Source of the DNA: Gammaproteobacteria bacterium
Lineage (GTDB): Bacteria > Pseudomonadota > Gammaproteobacteria > Xanthomonadales > SZUA-36
Length of the DNA stretch: 64,000 nucleotides
NCBI GenBank assembly: GCA_030431095.1
Contig: JAUIJU010000012.1
Span: forward strand, 1 to 64,000
Reading direction: 5' to 3'
Shown: positions 1-8,379 of the stretch, piece after piece
Layout of the letters: the number at the start of each line of letters is the position of its first letter
Numbering within the stretch: position 1 is the stretch's first letter
Notes under the pieces: model-generated
The model's database searches: none
The model's input: only the letters and a program-made list of their open reading frames with translations
What the model was told of the DNA's origin: nothing
Position numbers and translations under genes: made by a program

Positions 1-1073
1 ACAACGAAGACGTGCTGCTGAACGTCGCCCTGCACGGCACCGCCAGCCACGTGGAACGGCAGGTGCGCGCCTACCGCCGGGTCAAGCGCCTGCAGGCGCT
101 GGGTGAGGAGCAGCACCGTCACTTCCGGCGCGAGCTGCGCCTCTACGAAGACGAAGACGGCGCCTGGGTGCTGCGCGGACGCTTCACCCCCGAGCAGGGC
201 GCCTTGCTGGCCCGCGCCCTGGAACTGGCGGGCGAGCAGCTGTGGCGTGAGCAGCGTGACGTCCCGGAAGACGTTTCCGCGGAAACGCCGGCGGCGCCGC
301 TGGATGTGCGGATTCCGGTGGACCACGACAGCCGCCGGGCCGATGCCTTCGCGCGAGTGGTGGAGGGATTCCTGGGGGGCGGTTTGGCGCCCACCGGTGG
401 CCAGGAAGCTTCCGATGGCGCCAACGAAGCACAAGGCGCGCCAGCCCTGACCGGCGGCGACCGCTGCTGCATTCATCTGCACACCGACATCACTACCCTC
501 AAGGCAGAGGGCGTAGGCGCCGAGGCCGAGCTGGAGGTCACCCCCGGACGTCCCGCGGCCCGCGTTTGTGCCGAAACGGCCCGGCGCTTGTCCTGCGATG
601 CCGCCCTCGTGAAGTGGCTCGGCGATGGCGAAGGCCAGGCCCTGGACATCGGCCGCAGGTCCCGCACCGTGCCGCCGTCCATTCGCCGGGCGCTGCGTCG
701 CAGGGACGGTGGCTGCCGTTTTCCGGGATGCAGTTGCTCCAGCCACGTCGACGCGCACCACGTGGTGCACTGGTCCGACGGCGGCCGCACCGCCCTCGAC
801 AACCTGGTGCTGCTGTGCCGCAGGCACCACCGGATGGTGCACGAGGAAGGCTTCGGGGTGTTCATGCGCGATGGCCAGCCGGTGTTCACCCTGCCGTCGG
901 GCACCGTGCTGCCGCCGGCCGCGCCGCAACGTTTCCGCGGATACGTCCACCAATTGACCCGCCACAACGCCGCGCTCGGGCTGGGCATCACCCCGCGCAC
1001 CTCGGTGCCGGCCTGGGAAGGGGGGCGCATGGACCTGGGCATGGCGGTGGAGGGCCTGCTGCAGCGGGAGTGA
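1..1073 (+). CDS. DUF222/HNH endonuclease-like protein (5' end outside window)
   Basis: The open frame runs into the left edge: codons before the GTG at 12 are still open (Asn-Glu-Asp), so the true start lies upstream. About 356 residues are visible. The N-terminal part (HGTASHVERQVRAYRRVK) matches the end of a DUF222 region. The C-terminus carries an HNH nuclease fold: zinc-type cysteines in CRFPGCSCSSH, the catalytic pair in DAHHVVHW, then an Asn-Leu-rich helix and CRRHHRMVHEEGF. DUF222-HNH proteins are best known from actinobacteria but also occur in high-GC proteobacteria; their biological role is not established. The nuclease residues look intact. No intron, intein or repeat surrounds the gene, so mobility is not shown. 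Confidence 0.88.
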   Translation, partial: NEDVLLNVALHGTASHVERQVRAYRRVKRLQALGEEQHRHFRRELRLYEDEDGAWVLRGRFTPEQGALLARALELAGEQLWREQRDVPEDVSAETPAAPLDVRIPVDHDSRRADAFARVVEGFLGGGLAPTGGQEASDGANEAQGAPALTGGDRCCIHLHTDITTLKAEGVGAEAELEVTPGRPAARVCAETARRLSCDAALVKWLGDGEGQALDIGRRSRTVPPSIRRALRRRDGGCRFPGCSCSSHVDAHHVVHWSDGGRTALDNLVLLCRRHHRMVHEEGFGVFMRDGQPVFTLPSGTVLPPAAPQRFRGYVHQLTRHNAALGLGITPRTSVPAWEGGRMDLGMAVEGLLQRE

Positions 1074-1076
1074 CGG

Positions 1077-1082
1077 TATAAT
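1077..1082 (+). promoter_or_regulatory. -10 box before the S9 peptidase gene
   Basis: A perfect TATAAT lies 54 nt upstream of the peptidase ATG, just after the stop of the HNH gene. No convincing -35 box is seen at 17 nt spacing, so this is a likely but unproven start point for the peptidase transcript. Confidence 0.45.
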
Positions 1083-1135
1083 CCCCGCTTCGCCCGTGTT
1101 CGCGGGTCCCCGAACGATGCAAGACAGGATTCCCC

Positions 1136-3301
1136 ATGAAGCAATCTACCCTTCTCGGCCTGGCCCTGGCCGGACTGGCGCCCGTCGCCGCCTCCCTGAA
1201 CGTGTTCGCCCAGGCGGAGCCGGACGTGGTGCCGGATCCGGTCACCGAGGTGGCGCTCATCGCCCAGGACGATCCCTTCCTGTGGCTGGAAGAAGTGGAC
1301 GGCGAGCGCGCCCTGGACTGGGTCAAGGCGCAGAACGCCGACACCGCGCGTCGTCTCGAGTCCCAGCCGCTGTTCGACGAACTCTACGCGCAGGCGAAGG
1401 AGACGCTGAACAGCGCCTCGCGCCTGCCGGCCATCAGCCAGCAGGGCGAGTGGCTGTACAACTTCTGGCGTGACGCGGACCACCCCCGCGGCCTGTACCG
1501 GCGCACCACGCTGGAGGAATTCGCCAAGGATTCGCCGGCCTGGGAAACCGTGATCGACGTGGACGCCCTGGCCGCCGCCGAGGACACGCAGTGGGTGTTT
1601 CGCGGCATGAACTGCCTGCCCAGGAAACCCGAGCACTGCTTCGTGCGCCTCTCGCCGGGCGGCGGTGACGCGGTGGTGACGCGCGAGTTCAACTCGGTGA
1701 CGAAAGAATGGGTCGAGGACGGCTTCTACCTGCCCGAGGCCAAGGGCTCGCTGGGTTGGATCGACGCCGACACCGTGTTCGTGGCCACCGATTTTGGCCC
1801 CGGCACGATGACCGACTCGGGCTATCCAAGGGTCGTCAAGCGCTGGCAGCGCGGCACGCCGCTGGACAGCGCCGAGCTGATCCACGAGGGCGGACAGGGT
1901 TCGGTCTCCGTGGGCGCTTTCCGCGGCCGTTCGGCCGGCGGCGACGTGGACCTGGTGCGCGAGGGCACCTCGTTCTGGACCAGCCAGTACTGGCAGCTCG
2001 ACGGCGGCGAAAAGCACCGGCTGGAGTTTCCCGCCAGCGCCACCCTGGCCGGCGTGTTCCAGGGCCGCCTGATTCTCAACCTCAAGCAGGACTGGGACCG
2101 CATGGGCACCGTGTACCCGCAGGGCGCCGTGCTGGTGGCCGACACCGCGGCCCTGCGCGGCGGTGACGGCGAGATCGACGTGATGATCACCCCGGACGAG
2201 ACCACCGTGGTCGAATCCGTCCGCACCATGGACAACGCCGTGCTGGTCACCGTGCTCGACAACGTGCGCGGCAAGATTTTCCGCTTCGTGCCCGGCCCCG
2301 AAGGCGGCTGGACCCGTGAGCAGGTCGCGTTTCCGGACGACGGTTCACTGGACGTGGTCAGCACCGACGACGAAACCGGCAACTTTTTTGCCCGCTACGA
2401 ATCCTTCACCACGCCGCCCTCGCTGTACTTCGTGGCCGACGGCGAGAAGCTGCCCCAGGACGTGAAGTCCCAGGCGCCCAGCTTCGACGGCAGCCGTTAC
2501 GAGTCACATCAGTTCTTCGCCACCTCCGCCGACGGCACGCAGGTACCGTACTTCGTGGTCATGGCGAAGGGCACCGAGTTCGACGGCAGCAACCCCACGC
2601 ACATCTTCAGCTACGGCGGCTTCCGCAATGCCCTGACGCCGTCCTATTCCGGTTCCTACGAGGCCCTCTACGGCGCCTACGGCAAGCTGTGGCTGGACCG
2701 CGGCGGCGTGTTCGTGCTGGCCAACATTCGCGGCGGAGGTGAATTCGGCCCGGCCTGGCACCAGGCGGCCCTGAAGGAAAACCGCGAACGCGCCTTCGAG
2801 GACTTCGAGGCCATCGCCGAGGACCTGGTGGATCGCCGCATCACCCTGCCGCAGCACCTGGGCATCGAGGGCCGCTCTAACGGCGGCCTGCTGGTGGGCG
2901 CCACCATGACGCGCCGTCCCGACCTGTACGGCGCGGTGATCTGCGGCGTGCCCCTGCTGGACATGAAGCGCTACCACCTGCTGCTGGCCGGCGCCAGCTG
3001 GATGGCCGAGTACGGCGATCCGGACAAGAAGGAAGAGTGGGCCTACATCTCGAAGTATTCCCCGTACCAGAACCTGGAAAAGGGTGTGGACTATCCGGCC
3101 ACCTTCTTCTACACCTCCACCCGCGACGACCGGGTCCACCCCGGCCACGCGCGCAAGATGGCGGCGAAGATGGAATCCTTCGGCCAGGAGGTCTGGTACT
3201 ACGAGAACCTGGAAGGCGGCCACGGCGGCTCCAGCACCAACGACCAGCTGGCCTATCGCCTGGCCCTGGCCTACACCCACCTGTGGAACCAGCTTCGGTG
3301 A
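1136..3301 (+). CDS. Prolyl oligopeptidase family serine peptidase (S9A), exported
   Basis: A 721-residue protein of the S9A family, which cleaves short peptides, usually after proline. It starts with a Lys-containing hydrophobic signal peptide ending near FAQAEP, so a periplasmic location is likely. The N-terminal half would form the beta-propeller that restricts access to small substrates. The catalytic hydrolase domain follows, with nucleophile Ser581 in GRSNGG, the acid in STRDDRVHPGH (Asp664/665) and His696 in EGGHGG. Length is normal for the family (about 680-750). The gene ends 5 nt from the convergent RNase D stop. Its position before an amino-acid catabolic genome region fits a peptide-scavenging role (inference). 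Oligopeptidase B is less likely. Confidence 0.93.
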   Translation: MKQSTLLGLALAGLAPVAASLNVFAQAEPDVVPDPVTEVALIAQDDPFLWLEEVDGERALDWVKAQNADTARRLESQPLFDELYAQAKETLNSASRLPAISQQGEWLYNFWRDADHPRGLYRRTTLEEFAKDSPAWETVIDVDALAAAEDTQWVFRGMNCLPRKPEHCFVRLSPGGGDAVVTREFNSVTKEWVEDGFYLPEAKGSLGWIDADTVFVATDFGPGTMTDSGYPRVVKRWQRGTPLDSAELIHEGGQGSVSVGAFRGRSAGGDVDLVREGTSFWTSQYWQLDGGEKHRLEFPASATLAGVFQGRLILNLKQDWDRMGTVYPQGAVLVADTAALRGGDGEIDVMITPDETTVVESVRTMDNAVLVTVLDNVRGKIFRFVPGPEGGWTREQVAFPDDGSLDVVSTDDETGNFFARYESFTTPPSLYFVADGEKLPQDVKSQAPSFDGSRYESHQFFATSADGTQVPYFVVMAKGTEFDGSNPTHIFSYGGFRNALTPSYSGSYEALYGAYGKLWLDRGGVFVLANIRGGGEFGPAWHQAALKENRERAFEDFEAIAEDLVDRRITLPQHLGIEGRSNGGLLVGATMTRRPDLYGAVICGVPLLDMKRYHLLLAGASWMAEYGDPDKKEEWAYISKYSPYQNLEKGVDYPATFFYTSTRDDRVHPGHARKMAAKMESFGQEVWYYENLEGGHGGSSTNDQLAYRLALAYTHLWNQLR

Positions 3302-3306
3302 GTCCC

Positions 3307-4443
3307 TCAGGCCAGTAGGTCGAGCAGGGGCTCACCCACGATCTCGCGACGCCATCCCTGCAGTCGCGGGGGCAGCCAGCCGGCTTTGGTGGAGAACAGC
3401 AGCGCCTCCATGTCCCGCTTGGTGGCGAGTACGGTGGGTTCCAGTCCCAGCGCCTCCGCGGCGTTCGCCACCAGGGCGCGCATGGCCTTGAGCGTGGCGC
3501 GCTCCTTCGGGCCCGCCTGGGGCACTTCGGGCAGCGTGCGACCCTCATCGTGGCAGCGGTTCACCCGGTCGATGATGGGTTTTGCGTAACGCTGCCGGGC
3601 GCGGGGGTGCAGGTCGTCCAGGCGCTCCAGGTCGGCCGGCTCGCGCATGCCCTCGCGGGCGATGGCCACCAGTACCGGGTCGGGGACGATGAAACCGCGT
3701 GGCCGGTTGCGCTCGCGGGCGCAGTCTTCGCGCCAGGCCGCCAGGGCCTGCAGCACCGCCAAGCCGCGACCGTCCAGACGCCCGGCGCCCTTGATGCGCT
3801 GCCAGGCGTCCATGGGGTCCAGGGGGGTGCGCGCCTCGGCCAGCATGCGCGCGCAGTCTTCCTCCAGCCAGGGCAGGCGGCCGAGCGCGTCCAGCTGTTC
3901 GCGCAGCCGGTCCCACATCAGCGGCAGCACGCACACGTCCAGCGCGGCGTAGCGCAGCAGTTCCGGCCGGATCGGACGCGCCAGCCAGTTGCTGCGCGTC
4001 AGGTCCTTGTCGATGGGCACGTCCAGCAGCCACTCGGCCGCCTTGTGGTAGCCCAGCTGCAGGGGCTGGCCCAGCAGCGCGCAGGCCAGCTGCGAGTCGA
4101 TCAGCGGGTCGGGCAGTTCACCGGCCGCGTGTTGCAGCACGTCGAGGTCTTCCGAGGGGCTGTGCAGGAGCTTGGTGATGCGCGGATCGGACAGCATCTC
4201 GGCCAGCGGTGGCAGTACGCCGTCGAGCAGTGGATCGACCAGCCACACGGTTTGCGCATCGGAAATCTGCACCAGGCCGAGGTTGGCGTAATAGGTGCGT
4301 TCGCGGACGAACTCGGTGTCCACGGCCAGCAGCGACGCGCGCCGCCAGGCCTTGGCCGCGCGTCCCACCTGGGCGGCGCTTTCGAGCATGATGGGGCGAT
4401 CCGCGGCGTCCAGGGCGGCGCTGAGCTGAGCGTCGGAGGTCAT
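3307..4443 (-). CDS. rnd: Ribonuclease D
   Basis: A 378-residue 3'-5' exoribonuclease that trims tRNA precursors and other small structured RNAs. The DEDD exonuclease core is present: exo I in LLAVDTEFVRERTY, exo II in KLLHSPSEDLDVLQH and exo III in LLRYAALDVCVLPLMW with the tyrosine of the DEDDy subgroup. An HRDC domain follows (AVLQALAAWREDCARERNRP) and a second, weaker HRDC region ends the protein. The ATG at 4443 gives the normal family length of about 375; the 76 in-frame residues upstream are atypical and dropped. A purine-rich GGAAGGA lies somewhat far upstream of this ATG. The gene is convergent with the S9 peptidase. Confidence 0.93.
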   Translation of the reverse strand: MTSDAQLSAALDAADRPIMLESAAQVGRAAKAWRRASLLAVDTEFVRERTYYANLGLVQISDAQTVWLVDPLLDGVLPPLAEMLSDPRITKLLHSPSEDLDVLQHAAGELPDPLIDSQLACALLGQPLQLGYHKAAEWLLDVPIDKDLTRSNWLARPIRPELLRYAALDVCVLPLMWDRLREQLDALGRLPWLEEDCARMLAEARTPLDPMDAWQRIKGAGRLDGRGLAVLQALAAWREDCARERNRPRGFIVPDPVLVAIAREGMREPADLERLDDLHPRARQRYAKPIIDRVNRCHDEGRTLPEVPQAGPKERATLKAMRALVANAAEALGLEPTVLATKRDMEALLFSTKAGWLPPRLQGWRREIVGEPLLDLLA

Positions 4444-4652
4444 GACAAGTTGATGTTTTCCTTCCTGAAGAAGCCTGTTCGCCTTGTTTGGAATGAAGTT
4501 TTTGGGCGAAAACAGGCCCTTGTGGGCGGCTCGGACTTGGTTTATCGTGTCGGATGGTCGAGCCGCCGCCGGCACGGTATAGCAACCATAACACTTGCAC
4601 AAGCTGCCACGGTGCTCGCGCAGGACTAGAAGCAAGGGAATATGCGCATCCA

Positions 4653-6812
4653 ATGGGTCGACTGACCACATTATTCCTCGCTTCCATTCTCGTCACCTGC
4701 CCGCCCGGCATGGGGGTGCTGGCGCAGGAGACAGAAGGCGCCAGTGCGCGCCAGGAAGACCAAGGGGACAGTGAACGCCGCGTTCGCCGGCTGGGCGACG
4801 TGGACAGTGACGAGTACGAGCTCGACCTGTCCATGCCCACGGCGCCGCGCGCCACGCCCGAACCCCAGAACACGCTGTCGCTCGGCGATCCCGATCTCGA
4901 AGCCCGCCTGCAGAGCGCCCTGGACGTGCTGTCCGTCAGCCAGGGCGACCGCCAGGCACAGGCCGAGGTCAACACCGTGCTGGACGAGGTGCTGGCGAAG
5001 GCCCACGCCCTGATGCTGGACGGCGATTTCGAACAGGCGCGGGAGTTGCTCAACGTGGTGCGCCAGGTGGAGCCCAACAAGTCCGGGCTGTCGGAATCCT
5101 GGGAGCAACTCGCGGAACTGCAGAAGCCGCCGCCGGAACCGGTGCGCCGCGCCACGCCCGACGCGGGATTGGAGATCGAACCGGCGCGCAAGGAAAACAC
5201 CGTCACCCCGCAGAACAGCTATCGCCTGCCCAACCCGGCGCAGGCCGAGCGCCTGGACCAGTTGCTGGCCATGATCGCCGCGCGACCGGGGCACCAGGCA
5301 GCCCTGGCCGAGTTGGACAACCTGCTCGACGACCTGCTGGCGCAATCCCGCATGGCCATGCAGGACGGTGACTTTGCCACCGCCGGCAACCTGATCGACG
5401 TGGTCAATTCGGTCAATCCGCGCAAGCGCGGGTTGTCTGACACCCGGCGCCTGCTTGGCCAGACCCGGGAGATCGACCAGTGGCTCGAAGCGGCGCGGCA
5501 GGCCGAACAGTCCGGCCAGCTGATCGAGCCGCGCCTGGAAAGCGCCTACTACCACTATCGCCGCGTGTTGTCGGTGGACAGTGACAACCAGGACGCGCTG
5601 CGCGGTTTACGGGACATTCAGCAGGCCATGGTGGTGCACGCCCTGGACGCGGCACGCAACTATGATTTTGAACTGGCGGACGCATGGCTGGAGGAGGCCG
5701 CCAGCATCCAGGACGACCAGCAGGCGGTGATCGAGGGTCGTCGCCAGATCGAACGTTTCCGGGGCCAGACCGCGGTCGAGATCGAACAGGAAGTGCTGGG
5801 CGCCATCCGTGCCGGGGACTATGACCTGGCCGAGTTCCGGCTGATCGACCTGATCGCCCTCGGCGGCCACGAAACGCGCGTGGCGGAACTGCGCGCCATG
5901 ATGACGCGCGAGGAAAGCTACGGCGAATACGAACCCGGCCAGGTCATACAGGACCCGTTTACCGACGGTTCCGGTTACGCGCCGGCAGTGGTTGTCCTGA
6001 GCAAAGGCAGTTTCGTCATGGGTTCGGACGATGACGAGGATGACCGCAGCGACACCGAGGGTCCGGTGCGCCGCGTCGGCTTCGAACGCGGCTTCGCCCT
6101 GGGCATGCAGGAAGTGACCGTGGGCCAGTTCCGCACCTTCATCGAATCCACCGGCTACCGCACCGAGGCCGAGCGACAGCGCCGCGGCTCGATCTGGGAC
6201 GAGGAGCTGGGCCAGTTGTCCGAGCGCGAAGACGTCAACTGGCGCCACGATTTCGTGGGCGAAGTGGCCCCCGACAACATGCCGGTGATTCACGTCAGCT
6301 GGAACGACGCCCTGGCCTACGTGAAGTGGCTGGCGGCGCGCACCGGGCGCGGTTATCGTCTGCCCAGCGAGGCGGAATACGAGTACGCGGCGCGTGCCGG
6401 CAGCCGCACGCCATACTGGTGGGGCAAAGGGCGGCCGCGCGACATCGCCGAGAACCTGGCCGGGCAGGACGACCAGTCCGAGACCGGGCGGCGTTTCAGT
6501 CATTATTTCCGCGCCTACGGGGATGCATACTTCGGCCCGGCGCCCGTGGGCAGCTTCGAACCCAACCCCTTCGGCCTGTACGACATGGCCGGAAACGTCA
6601 GCGAGTGGACCCAGGACTGCTGGCACAGCAGCTACGTGCGGGCGCCGAACGACGGCAGCGCCTGGGACAACCCCGGCTGTACGCGTCGCGTGGTGCGCGG
6701 CGGCTACTGGGCCAGCGACCCGCGCCAGGCACGCTCGGCGGCGCGCATGTCGGCGCCGGCCGCGCTCAAGACGCCGCAGGTCGGCATCCGCATCGCGCGG
6801 GATCTCTGGTAA
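4653..6812 (+). CDS. Exported protein with two internal repeats and a C-terminal SUMF1/FGE-sulfatase-type domain
   Basis: The ATG at 4653 gives 719 residues and a good signal peptide (MGRLTTLFLASILV...GVLAQE). Residues about 85-160 and 195-270 are two similar helical segments: VLAKAHALMLDGDFEQAREL resembles LLAQSRMAMQDGDFATAGNL, so an internal duplication of a TPR-like unit is visible. From about residue 440 the SUMF1/EgtB/PvdO fold begins (VVLSKGSFVMGSDDDEDD), continues through YRLPSEAEYEYAARAG and GLYDMAGNVSEW, and ends with RVVRGGYWASDP and GIRIARDLW. True formylglycine-generating enzymes carry two catalytic cysteines near the C-terminus; here that segment reads RSAARMSAPAALKTP with no cysteine, so the sulfatase-activating reaction is unlikely. 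A structural or ligand-binding role in the periplasm is the better guess. Confidence 0.85.
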   Translation: MGRLTTLFLASILVTCPPGMGVLAQETEGASARQEDQGDSERRVRRLGDVDSDEYELDLSMPTAPRATPEPQNTLSLGDPDLEARLQSALDVLSVSQGDRQAQAEVNTVLDEVLAKAHALMLDGDFEQARELLNVVRQVEPNKSGLSESWEQLAELQKPPPEPVRRATPDAGLEIEPARKENTVTPQNSYRLPNPAQAERLDQLLAMIAARPGHQAALAELDNLLDDLLAQSRMAMQDGDFATAGNLIDVVNSVNPRKRGLSDTRRLLGQTREIDQWLEAARQAEQSGQLIEPRLESAYYHYRRVLSVDSDNQDALRGLRDIQQAMVVHALDAARNYDFELADAWLEEAASIQDDQQAVIEGRRQIERFRGQTAVEIEQEVLGAIRAGDYDLAEFRLIDLIALGGHETRVAELRAMMTREESYGEYEPGQVIQDPFTDGSGYAPAVVVLSKGSFVMGSDDDEDDRSDTEGPVRRVGFERGFALGMQEVTVGQFRTFIESTGYRTEAERQRRGSIWDEELGQLSEREDVNWRHDFVGEVAPDNMPVIHVSWNDALAYVKWLAARTGRGYRLPSEAEYEYAARAGSRTPYWWGKGRPRDIAENLAGQDDQSETGRRFSHYFRAYGDAYFGPAPVGSFEPNPFGLYDMAGNVSEWTQDCWHSSYVRAPNDGSAWDNPGCTRRVVRGGYWASDPRQARSAARMSAPAALKTPQVGIRIARDLW

Positions 6813-6836
6813 GCCCGAAGCGTTGACGGGCGCGGT

Positions 6837-7646
6837 TCAGCGCTCGCCCAGCACCTGCTCCAGGATGGCCGCCAGGCGGCCCGAGGCCACGTCCAGTTGT
6901 TGCTGGACGACCTGCCAGCTGCGCTTTTCGAAGTTTTCGTCGATGGTGCGCACTGGCGGGTAGGCGAAGTTGCGCGTCAGCGCGAAGGACTCGTTGGTCC
7001 AGGCCAGGGTGTCGCCGGGTGTCCAGCCGCGCGGCGGCTGGTCGTGCCGCGCGCGCAGCAGGTCGACGAGTTCCTGCAGCGAAGCGGTCCGCGCCTGGAT
7101 CAGTCCGCCGTCCCAGTACCAGTGCAGCTTCATCGGCTGGCCGCGGTAGCGCACGGTGACGAGGTTGCCGCCTTCGTCGTCCGCGTAGGCCACGTGCAGC
7201 GGCTGGTGCAGGTCGCCCACCAGGTGGCAGAGATACTTGAACGCCAGGCGCCGTTCGTCGCGGCTGAGGCCCTCGTCCCCCAGCAGCGCGGCCTGGGCGT
7301 TGACCTGCGCCGTGACGCACTGGCCGTCCGGGCAGTCGCGCGAGGCGCGGTAGGCCTTCTCGTCGGGATCGATGTTCACATAGTGCCAGCGCGCGGTGGC
7401 CTGGCCGTCGCCCATGTCGCGCCACAGGTCCGGCCAGTAGCAGGCGCCGACCACGTCGTCGAAACCGGTGGAACCGAGAATGCCGGCCAGGGTCTCGCGG
7501 GTGTCGTCGGACAGGCGTTCCACGGCGAGCACGCCCACCGCGCCGTGGCCGTGAAGGCCCCAGGCGTGGGCTGGGAGCGGAATCGCCATGAACAGGACCA
7601 GTGCCAGGGCAAGCAGGGTGCGCACGTGGTCGGGTGCACAGGTCAT
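6837..7646 (-). CDS. S1/P1-family zinc-dependent nuclease, exported
   Basis: A 269-residue secreted nuclease of the S1/P1 family, which degrades single-stranded DNA and RNA with a three-zinc site. A signal peptide (LLALALVLFMAIPLPAHA) is followed directly by WGLHGH; in this family the mature N-terminal Trp and the nearby His bind zinc, so cleavage before Trp is expected. Further ligands are visible in HYVNIDP, in HLVGDLHQPLHVAYADDEGG and in KLHWYWDGG. The ATG at 7646 overlaps the last base of the upstream tRNA-Leu CCA end; a GTG at 7625 is an alternative start that still keeps the signal peptide. The gene probably shares a transcript with the tRNA. Confidence 0.9.
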   Translation of the reverse strand: MTCAPDHVRTLLALALVLFMAIPLPAHAWGLHGHGAVGVLAVERLSDDTRETLAGILGSTGFDDVVGACYWPDLWRDMGDGQATARWHYVNIDPDEKAYRASRDCPDGQCVTAQVNAQAALLGDEGLSRDERRLAFKYLCHLVGDLHQPLHVAYADDEGGNLVTVRYRGQPMKLHWYWDGGLIQARTASLQELVDLLRARHDQPPRGWTPGDTLAWTNESFALTRNFAYPPVRTIDENFEKRSWQVVQQQLDVASGRLAAILEQVLGER

Positions 7647-7732
7647 GGTGCCGGAGGTGGGACTCGAACCCACACTCTGTTGCCAGAAACGGATTTTGAG
7701 TCCGTCGCGTCTACCAGTTCCGCCACTCCGGC
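7646..7732 (-). tRNA. tRNA-Leu (anticodon CAA)
   Basis: An 87-nt class II tRNA. The acceptor arms GCCGGAG/CTCCGGC pair perfectly; the anticodon stem ACGGA/TCCGT encloses loop CTCAAAA, giving anticodon CAA, which reads UUG. A long variable arm and the T-arm GGTTCGAGTCC are present, and the 3' CCA is encoded. The last base is also the first base of the nuclease start codon. Confidence 0.96.
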
Positions 7733-7765
7733 ACGGAGGGCCTGCCGGGGTGCCGGCGGGCGCAC

Positions 7766-7771
7766 AGTATA
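7766..7771 (-). promoter_or_regulatory. Probable -10 box of tRNA-Leu
   Basis: On the minus strand GGCTATACT ends in TATACT, 33 nt before the tRNA 5' end. No strong -35 is visible. The same GGCTATACT string occurs before other genes in this window. Confidence 0.5.
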
Positions 7772-7800
7772 GCCACGGGTGGGAGCGTGCGCCAGACGGG

Positions 7801-8379
7801 TCAGGCGGCGTCCAGTTGCAGCTGTTTCGCTTCCTTGCGGTACCAGCCATCTTCTTCCTCCGTGAACAGGTGGCAGGTTTCCATGGTGTGCTGGTAGATG
7901 TGCACCGACACGGCGGTCTTGTGTGGGTCGTTGTTGGCGATGGTGTGGTATTCGTGCGGTGGGATCAGGCTGCCGGCACTGCCGCAGCCGGCCACGATGC
8001 TGCCCACGTCCTCGAAGCGGTAGCGCTCGCCCTGCTGGTCGGTCAGCTGGTAGCTGACCACCTCGATGCAGCCTGACCACACGCCTTCCACGCACCACAT
8101 GCCGTCGTGGTCGTGGATGGGGGTGCCCTGTCCGGGACCCCAGGTCATGGCGATCATGCTGTAGCCGCGGGTGGGGTGGGTGAACACTTCGCGCCGGGCG
8201 TAGTGGCCCGGGACCACCTGGAATACGCTGTCGGGGAGGCGGATGCCGGGGTCGGCGATGCATTCGACCAGCGCGCGGCGCAGGCAGGTGGTGATCTCGA
8301 AGGGGCACTCACCGTCGATGGCGGCGTCGATGCGCCGGACCAGGCGATCCTTGCCTTCAAATTCGAGACTCTGGCTCAT
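7801..8379 (-). CDS. cdo: Cysteine dioxygenase type I
   Basis: A 192-residue cupin that oxidises L-cysteine to cysteine sulfinate with non-heme iron. Iron ligands His89, His91 (PIHDHDGMWC) and His145 (EYHTIANN) are in place. Spacing to the mammalian enzyme is exact: Cys96 corresponds to Cys93 and Tyr162 (SVHIYQ) to Tyr157, the pair that forms the thioether cofactor in mammals, and Arg62 corresponds to substrate-binding Arg60, which argues for cysteine rather than 3-mercaptopropionate. Most bacterial homologues are described as having Gly at the Cys93 position. The start ATG overlaps the metX stop (ATGA), so translation is coupled to a gene that makes an acylated serine or homoserine. Confidence 0.9.
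   Translation of the reverse strand: MSQSLEFEGKDRLVRRIDAAIDGECPFEITTCLRRALVECIADPGIRLPDSVFQVVPGHYARREVFTHPTRGYSMIAMTWGPGQGTPIHDHDGMWCVEGVWSGCIEVVSYQLTDQQGERYRFEDVGSIVAGCGSAGSLIPPHEYHTIANNDPHKTAVSVHIYQHTMETCHLFTEEEDGWYRKEAKQLQLDAA

Noticed and set aside
473-2017. A 514-codon minus-strand open frame
   Set aside because: It mirrors the HNH and peptidase genes, both of which have complete conserved motifs on the other strand.
4653-6812. Formylglycine-generating enzyme activating sulfatases
   Set aside because: The two catalytic cysteines are absent and no sulfatase gene is nearby, although the fold matches.
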